DNA of 64,000 bases from Massilia arenae (GTDB lineage: Bacteria; Pseudomonadota; Gammaproteobacteria; Burkholderiales; Burkholderiaceae_D). Where the stretch lies: assembly GCF_008014745.1 (NCBI RefSeq), contig NZ_VPFD01000009.1, positions 62,001 through 126,000 of the forward strand, in the 5' to 3' direction. Positions within the stretch are counted from its first letter, which is position 1; every line of letters starts with the position of its first letter. The position numbers and the translations under genes are program-made. Of this stretch, positions 58,714-64,000 are shown one piece after another. The notes below the pieces were generated by a model. It saw only the letters and a program-made list of their open reading frames with translations. It made no database searches and was not told the origin of the DNA.

Positions 58714-60744
58714 TTATTTATCATCGATAAAGGTGATTGTAAACCTGCATTCGATGGGAACGGCGGACGATATGGTCGTGATGCGCAGCACTTCGCACGG
58801 CGTCTTCGATTCGTAGGCGGCCGAATACCAGCCCAGCGGGGGATTCTCGGCACCGCGCACCAGTTCGAGGTGCAGGTCTTCGCCGCTGGCCTGCATCTGC
58901 AGCACGAAGCGCTTGCCGCGCACCGACAGGCCGTGGCTGGTCAGGCGTACGTCCAGGCCGGGCGCGAAGTGCCAGAAGGCCTCGACCTTGTGCTGCTTCT
59001 TGGCCGCCACCTCGTCGCGCACGGTCAGGGTGTTGCTGGCGCCGTCGAAGCGCACGCTGCGCAGGTGCAGCACCGGGTCCGGCAGGCGCGCATAGCCATC
59101 ATGCGAGCCGCGGAAGTCGAATTCTTGAGGCGAGGCAGGCATGCGCTCGATGCTGGCCTGCGCCTTGCGCAGCCACATGAAGCGCCCGCCCGGCACCGAC
59201 TGGTCGAGGCCGTCGACGCGCACGGTGTTGTGGCTCGACGTGCCGCGGAAATAATCGCGCCATTTCTGGTCTTGCCAATACGAATAGGTGCCGGGGTCGA
59301 CCAGGCAGGGCTCGCCCGCCACCGACAGGGTCAGGGCCAGCGCATCGGCATGGCCATGGGCGGCGATGCCGAGATAGCCCAGCGGACCGCAGTCGAGCAC
59401 GCCCTTGATCTCGTCCGCCTCGCCGAAGTGGTTGCCGAACAGCAGGTAACCGCCATCGGGGAAGGACCATCCGGACTCGACCTCGTGCGGATCGCAGTCG
59501 GGGCGCCCGCCCGGCAGCGCATGCAGCAGCCAGCGCACGCCGGGGTGGTGATCGGGCTGGCCGCCGAACACGGTGTCGCCCAGCGCCAGCAATTGCGCGG
59601 CGCGGTCCGGGCCCGGCCGCCCGGTCCCGGCGTGCAGGCGGAAGGCGCAGCCGTCGTCGGCATCGCCGACCATCGGCAGGCCGCCGTCGACGTCGCGCAC
59701 CGAGCGCAGGAAGCGCAGCGCGCGCTGCAGCACGGCCCAGTAGCCGCGCGAGAAGGGCTGACTGCGCGATGGATTGCGGGAATGGCCAGGGGCTTGACTG
59801 CCGCGCTGGCCGCTGACCTGGCCCAGCAACCCGGCCACGAACAGGCATTCGCAGGAGAACATATGGTAGGCAAACGCCTGCTCGCGGTTGACGCCGTCGC
59901 GCGAGAACTGGGCCTGGGCCTCGTGCTCGAGTTCGCGCCGCGCCTGGGCTTCCCAGTCCTTCGATTCCTTCCAGCACGGCCAGGTGACGGCGCCCGCATA
60001 CAGGCCGGCCAGTTCGCCGATCAGGTGGTTATTGGCCGAGGAATGGCGCGACAGGTGGCGCGCGATGGTGCGGCAGTGGGCATGGATGCTGCCCTGCCAG
60101 TCGGCGCGCAGGCGCTGCCCGCCATCGCCTTCGAACAGCGCGCTGTTCTCGCCGCCCACCAGCTGCCAGATCAGGCTCCAGTTGACGAGGCGGATGCCCA
60201 GCTCCATCGAGCTGGTCCAGTTGGGTCCGGTGAGCGGCGGGCAAGCCTCGAACCAGCTGCGCAGATTGTGCTCCAGCGCATGCAGCCAGCGCGGCTCGCC
60301 GGTGAGGGCCCAGGCCTGGGCCAGGGTCACCAGGTGCAGGTGGCGGTTCAGTTCCCACAGATGCTTGATGTCGCCCACCAGTTCGCGGTCGCCGATGGCA
60401 ATGTCGCCGCGGTAGACCGACGGCGCGACGACGCCGGTCTCGGGATCGCGGTTCCAGGCGGTCGGCACGCCGACGTCGAAGCGGCGTTCGGCGAACAGCA
60501 CCACGTGGCCGGCCTCGATGCGCTCGGCGTCGAGCAGCAGCGCATCGACCTCGGCCCGCGCCAAAGGCGGCGCGCCGCGCACGCCCAGGCTCAGGGTGCG
60601 CGGCAGCGGCGGCGGCGCGGCGCGGCCGATCGAGCGGCGTCCCAGGCGGATCGTCGCCGCCTGGCGCACCCGGTAAGCCATTTCCGGCACCGACATGCAG
60701 CGCAGCCGGTTGACCAGCCATGCCATGCGTACTGTTGCGTTCAT
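58714..60744 (-). CDS. heparinase II/III-family polysaccharide lyase-like protein
   Basis: 676 aa. An N-terminal alpha/alpha-toroid part (about residues 60-400) has HLHLVTLAQAWALTGEPRWLHALEHNLRSWFEACPP, GPNWTSSMELGIRLVNWSLIWQL and SANNHLIGELAGLY. A C-terminal beta-sheet part follows (GYLGIAAHGHADALALTLSVAGEPCLVDPGTYSY; RGTSSHNTVRVDGLDQS), the classic Hepar_II_III layout. Such proteins occur inside EPS operons and probably trim or edit the polymer, or act on uronic-acid chains. GAGGGAAG before the ATG. No signal peptide is visible, which is unusual for a lyase of secreted polymer. Confidence 0.88.
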   Translation of the reverse strand: MNATVRMAWLVNRLRCMSVPEMAYRVRQAATIRLGRRSIGRAAPPPLPRTLSLGVRGAPPLARAEVDALLLDAERIEAGHVVLFAERRFDVGVPTAWNRDPETGVVAPSVYRGDIAIGDRELVGDIKHLWELNRHLHLVTLAQAWALTGEPRWLHALEHNLRSWFEACPPLTGPNWTSSMELGIRLVNWSLIWQLVGGENSALFEGDGGQRLRADWQGSIHAHCRTIARHLSRHSSANNHLIGELAGLYAGAVTWPCWKESKDWEAQARRELEHEAQAQFSRDGVNREQAFAYHMFSCECLFVAGLLGQVSGQRGSQAPGHSRNPSRSQPFSRGYWAVLQRALRFLRSVRDVDGGLPMVGDADDGCAFRLHAGTGRPGPDRAAQLLALGDTVFGGQPDHHPGVRWLLHALPGGRPDCDPHEVESGWSFPDGGYLLFGNHFGEADEIKGVLDCGPLGYLGIAAHGHADALALTLSVAGEPCLVDPGTYSYWQDQKWRDYFRGTSSHNTVRVDGLDQSVPGGRFMWLRKAQASIERMPASPQEFDFRGSHDGYARLPDPVLHLRSVRFDGASNTLTVRDEVAAKKQHKVEAFWHFAPGLDVRLTSHGLSVRGKRFVLQMQASGEDLHLELVRGAENPPLGWYSAAYESKTPCEVLRITTISSAVPIECRFTITFIDDK

Positions 60745-60766
60745 CAAACTTCCCTCACTGTTTTCT

Positions 60767-61855
60767 TCATGGCGCCCTCGCGTCCAGCAATTGCGCGTAC
60801 AACGCGGCCAATGTGGCGCACACCACGCCGGTCGAGTAGTGTCGTTCAACGGCGGCGCGCGCCGCGCACGCCAGCCGCGCATGTAACTGGCCGTCGTCCA
60901 GCAAACGTCCGATGGCGACGGCCAGCGCCGCCGCGTCGCGCGCCGGCACCAGCAGGCCGCGCTCGCCGTCGGCCAGCGCATCCGGGATGCCGCCGACGCC
61001 CGTGGCGACCACCGGCACCCCGGCCGCCATCGCCTCGAGCACCGACATCGGCAAGCCTTCGGCATGGGACGGCAGGCAGAACAGCCAGGCGCGCGCCAGC
61101 TGGGCGTCGCGCGCGGCCGCATCCAGCCAGCCCGGCGTCTCGACCCGGCCGGCAATGCCGAGTTCGCCCGCGCGCCGGCGCACCCAGTCGAGGTCGCCGC
61201 TGCCGCCCATCACCAGGCGCAGCCGCGGGTGGCGCGCGGCCAGCCCGGCGCAGGCTTGCAGCAGTTCGTCCACGCCCTTGGCCGGATCGAGGCGGCCCAG
61301 GAACAGGATGCGGCCCGCTTCGGCATGTTCACGCGCCGCGTGCGACGCCAGGCGTACCGGATTGGCCACCACCTCGACCCTTGCCCGCGGCGCGCATTCG
61401 CGCACCCAGGCGGCCCAGCCGGGCGACAAGGCGATCACGCGCGAGCTCGCCTCCAGGGTGTGCCGGATCCAGCGCCGCAGCAGCGGTCCGGCCTCTACCG
61501 CCGCGTAGCGCCGGAAGCCGCCGCCATGCAGGTGGAACACCGTGCGCGCGCCGCCCATGCGCGCCATCAGCAGCACCAGCGATTTGCGCAGGAAACTGGC
61601 ATGCGAGCCGGCGTGCACGTGGACGATGGCCGGCCTCCCCCCAGGACCGAGGCAGGCCAGCCCAACGCGCCACAGGCCGCGCAGCGCGCTGCCGAGCTTT
61701 TCCCGGCGGCTCCCTTCGGCGTGGGTCGCGACATAGTCGATGCCCTCGCGCTCGAACAGGCCGTCGGCGCGCAGCACCTCGACCACGCTTGCGATGCCTC
61801 CCCTGCCCCCCAACGCCGTTCCAACCATCAGTACGCGTGGGGTCGCCGTACTCAT
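60767..61855 (-). CDS. GT4-family glycosyltransferase
   Basis: 362 aa GT-B fold. N-terminal VLMVGTALGGRGGIASVVEVLR and the C-terminal donor-binding half with GRILFLGRLDPAKGVDELLQA, FCLPSHAEGLPMSVLEAMAAGVPVVATGVGGIPDAL (the E-x7-E motif). Uses an NDP-sugar in the cytosol; sugar unknown. Start chosen at MSTATPRVL, preceded by GGGGATGCC. A gap of 90 bases upstream might hold an internal promoter. Confidence 0.9.
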   Translation of the reverse strand: MSTATPRVLMVGTALGGRGGIASVVEVLRADGLFEREGIDYVATHAEGSRREKLGSALRGLWRVGLACLGPGGRPAIVHVHAGSHASFLRKSLVLLMARMGGARTVFHLHGGGFRRYAAVEAGPLLRRWIRHTLEASSRVIALSPGWAAWVRECAPRARVEVVANPVRLASHAAREHAEAGRILFLGRLDPAKGVDELLQACAGLAARHPRLRLVMGGSGDLDWVRRRAGELGIAGRVETPGWLDAAARDAQLARAWLFCLPSHAEGLPMSVLEAMAAGVPVVATGVGGIPDALADGERGLLVPARDAAALAVAIGRLLDDGQLHARLACAARAAVERHYSTGVVCATLAALYAQLLDARAP

Positions 61856-61945
61856 ATCGGCATCCCCGGGCTTACCTTGCGAGTGCTTACAAAAGCAGCA
61901 ATATTTACGATCATACATGGCACATTGTCGAATCTCGCGCACGAT

Positions 61946-63229
61946 TCAGCCGTCGACGGCGATGAACTCGAACTTGCCGTTGGCGCCACGCGGAATCGCC
62001 TCGACCCGCTCCACGGCGACCTGCACGTCGGGCACCCTTTGCAGGAATTGTTCGCGCAAGGCGGCCTCGTCGCGGCTGCCGAAACCGTCGGCCGCGACCA
62101 CCCGCAGGGTGAAGCGGGCCTGGCCGTGGTAGCGCACCTGGCCCTCGAGCAGGCGCAGGCCGCTGCCCTGGAACACGCGGTCCAGCCGCGCGACAATCCG
62201 CCCATCGGGCAAGGTCACGATGCGCTCCTGGCGTCCGATCACCGCCTCGAGCGTCGGAAACACGCGGCCGCAGGGGCAAGGCGCGGGATCGCCAACGTGC
62301 ACCGTGTCGCCCGTGCGGTAGCGCGCCAGCGGCATCGCGGCATTGTTCAGGCTGGTGCCGACGAGTTCGCTGCTGCCGTCCGGCAGCCCCAGCAGCTCCA
62401 CGCCGCCGTAGTCGGTGAGCAGGTGGTAGCGGCCGTGCTCGCAGGTGCCGATGGCCGCGACCCGCTCGGCCTGCCCATACCAGTCGAACACGATGACGCC
62501 GAAGGCGCGCATGACGGCCGCGCGCACGCCCGGCTCCAGGGTTTCGGACGAGGTCATCACGCCGCGCAAGGCCCGGCCCCGATAGCGGCGCCCGGCCGCC
62601 TCCAGCCAGTGGGCGATGGCCCCGATCGAGGACGGATAGGCGTGGATCACCACCGGATCGAAGGCTTCCAGCGCCGTCACATAGGCCCCGATGGTCGCGT
62701 TGGACAAGTGATAGGACGACATCACGAGCAGCTTGCCGACCGGGTCGCGGCGCCAGTAGCGCCCATCGTCCGGGCGCTCGTCGCACACCAGGTCGCCACG
62801 GATCCAGGCCCGGCGCTGCCCCGGCCGCCATCCGATCCAGCGCAGCTGGCGCTGGATGAAGGCTTCTTCGCGGATCACGGCGCCGAGCGACTGCACCAGG
62901 GTGAGCGGTGACCCCGAGGTGCCGCTGGTGCGGATCGTGTTGCGCAGCAGCGAGCCGAAGCGGCGCGGCCGCAGGTGGCGCGCCGGGTCCTGGCGCAGCG
63001 CCGACTTGGCGAGCAGGAAGGCGCCGGGCGGCACCGCGTGCAGCCGGGTCGCGTCCGGCGGCACGGCCACGCCGAGGCGGCGCGCGCGCCGCGCCACATA
63101 GGCATTCAGGGCGGCCGCCGAGCGCTCGTTGCGCATCAGCATCGGCAGCACCAGCAGCCGCGCCGGCAGGCCGCGCGCCAAGAGGCGGCCGAGCGACCTG
63201 AGCGCGAGAGCGAGCGTGCGCGCGTCCAT
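61946..63229 (-). CDS. PaaK/CapK-like AMP-forming ligase-family protein
   Basis: 427 aa. ANL-superfamily pattern: RTSGTSGSPLTL (phosphate loop), YPSSIGAIAHWLE, DWYGQAERVAAIGTCEHGRYHLLTDYGGVELL, YRTGDTVHVGD and RQERIVTLPDGRIVARLDRVF, with the C-terminal lysine in RGANGKFEFI. Relatives in EPS/capsule clusters are annotated as phenylacetate-CoA ligase or CapK but probably activate or transfer an acyl decoration; substrate unknown. Start by TGATG overlap with the preceding glycosyltransferase. Confidence 0.82.
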   Translation of the reverse strand: MDARTLALALRSLGRLLARGLPARLLVLPMLMRNERSAAALNAYVARRARRLGVAVPPDATRLHAVPPGAFLLAKSALRQDPARHLRPRRFGSLLRNTIRTSGTSGSPLTLVQSLGAVIREEAFIQRQLRWIGWRPGQRRAWIRGDLVCDERPDDGRYWRRDPVGKLLVMSSYHLSNATIGAYVTALEAFDPVVIHAYPSSIGAIAHWLEAAGRRYRGRALRGVMTSSETLEPGVRAAVMRAFGVIVFDWYGQAERVAAIGTCEHGRYHLLTDYGGVELLGLPDGSSELVGTSLNNAAMPLARYRTGDTVHVGDPAPCPCGRVFPTLEAVIGRQERIVTLPDGRIVARLDRVFQGSGLRLLEGQVRYHGQARFTLRVVAADGFGSRDEAALREQFLQRVPDVQVAVERVEAIPRGANGKFEFIAVDG

Positions 63230-64000
63230 CAGGCGCCCCGCCCCAGGATGCCGGCGCAGGCCTCGGCCACCGTCCGTCCCAGGATCGCATAGCTGCGATG
63301 GGCTGTTACCCAGGCCGGACCGCGCGCGCGACAGTCGGCGGCCAGGCCGGGCTCGTGCAGCAGCCGGCGCACGGCGGCGGCGAAGGCCGGCGCCTCCATC
63401 GGCACGCACAGCCCGGCCCCGCTCTCGGCCAGTACCCGGGCCTGGTCCGGGATGTCGTTGGCCACACCGGGGATGCCCAGCGCCAGATACTCGACCAGCT
63501 TGGTCGGCGAAGAGACATCGTACAGGACGCCGCGCGGGATCGGCGACAGGCCGACCTCGGCCCGCACCGCATAGCCGAGCGCCTCGTGCCGCGCCAGCCA
63601 GCCGGTGAGGAGCACCCGCTCCGCTAGTTGACGGCGGGCGATCTCGGTGCGCATCCAGGCCATCTCGTCGCCCGAGGGGGCGTCGCCGGCGATCACCAGC
63701 AGGATATCGGGCACATCGGGGGCGAGCTGCTCGACGACGTCGAGCAGGAAGCCCGAGCCGCGCGCCTGCGCGACCCGGCCCAGGTACAGCACCACCCGCC
63801 GTCCGTCGAGGCGCGGATCGAGGCTAGGCACGATGCGCCCGCGCGCGCACAGCGCGGCATCGATGCCCATCGGCACCGCCGTCATGCGCTCGCGCGCGAA
63901 TCCCTTGCCTGCCAGCCAGTCGGCCATCGCCTCGCTCTGCACGAACACATGGCGCGCGCCCGGCAGCACCAGGCGATACAGCAACCAGCGCGAGGCGGCG
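63229..64000 (-). CDS. GT4-family glycosyltransferase, N-terminus beyond window
   Basis: At least 256 residues in an open frame to the edge, so the N-terminal acceptor half is missing. Visible: HVFVQSEAMADWLAGKGFARERMTAVPMGID, VVLYLGRVAQARGSGFLLDVVEQL, a VLLTGWLARHEALGYAVRAEVGLSPIP segment, and SSPTKLVEYLALGIPGVANDIPDQARVL, the donor-site E and GT4 fold. First visible gene of the minus-strand EPS operon; overlaps the ligase-like gene by TGATG. Confidence 0.88.
   Translation of the reverse strand, partial: AASRWLLYRLVLPGARHVFVQSEAMADWLAGKGFARERMTAVPMGIDAALCARGRIVPSLDPRLDGRRVVLYLGRVAQARGSGFLLDVVEQLAPDVPDILLVIAGDAPSGDEMAWMRTEIARRQLAERVLLTGWLARHEALGYAVRAEVGLSPIPRGVLYDVSSPTKLVEYLALGIPGVANDIPDQARVLAESGAGLCVPMEAPAFAAAVRRLLHEPGLAADCRARGPAWVTAHRSYAILGRTVAEACAGILGRGA

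Noticed and set aside
58870-61965. 1031-codon open frame on the plus strand opposite the heparinase-like and GT4 genes
   Set aside because: Covers two clear minus-strand genes and a gap; no domain recognisable and no ribosome binding site.
61911-63290. 459-codon minus-strand frame overlapping the PaaK/CapK-like gene
   Set aside because: Arg/Ala/Gly-rich translation without motifs in a shifted frame; the other frame has clear ANL-family signatures.

Overview
The window is GC-rich and densely coded. It reads as chromosome of a betaproteobacterium of the Oxalobacteraceae, most likely Massilia, Telluria or a close relative. The clues are the AcnD/PrpF type methylcitrate operon, the clpS-clpA, csp and icd block, three PEP-CTERM proteins beside an exopolysaccharide locus, and a DsbD/redoxin pair. 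This assignment comes from family content and codon style, not from a database search. I recognised no rRNA, tRNA, IS element, prophage or CRISPR array.

Left third (1-13.9 kb): a cut-off PAS-PAS-PAS-GGDEF-EAL protein is followed by the propionate operon prpB-prpC-acnD-prpF on the minus strand. The operon has a textbook sigma-54 promoter upstream of prpB and a far-upstream palindrome GTTTCA-N3-TGAAAC. The same palindrome occurs upstream of the sigma-54 activator gene prpR, which lies 4 kb away. Between them sit a small ArsR-quinone reductase-monooxygenase cassette, with its own 18-bp palindromic operators and a promoter implying a nearly leaderless arsR mRNA, and the acetate permease pair yjcH-actP.

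Middle (14-34.9 kb): transsulfuration genes (CBS and a cystathionine lyase), a chemoreceptor, a HigB/HigA toxin-antitoxin pair, clpS-clpA, a cold-shock gene, two unrelated isocitrate dehydrogenases (dimeric and monomeric) flanking an RluE-like pseudouridine synthase, rpsT, murJ, a periplasmic redox pair (DsbD-like plus redoxin), an outer-membrane barrel protein and a NarL-type two-component system.

34.9-44.3 kb is one tightly coupled operon on the minus strand for a type II secretion/type IV pilus-like machine: pseudopilin G, platform F, ATPase E, PilM/N/O-like proteins, a proline-rich GspC/PilP-like protein, a lipoprotein secretin and three more pseudopilins. 44.7-54.2 kb is a secretome island: a PEP-CTERM protein, a large plant-like subtilase, two small lipoproteins, a second PEP-CTERM protein cotranscribed with an ExeM/NucH-type extracellular nuclease, and a PEP-CTERM TLDc-like protein. 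54.3-64 kb is an exopolysaccharide operon on the minus strand: two glycosyltransferases, an acyl-CoA-ligase-like protein, a heparinase II/III-like protein, a WecG/TagA/CpsF transferase, GalE, an NDP-sugar pyrophosphorylase and ManC/AlgA. It runs off the right edge. PEP-CTERM proteins are normally sorted by an exosortase that travels with such EPS loci, so the island and the EPS operon probably serve one cell-surface or biofilm programme. The exosortase itself is not in this window.
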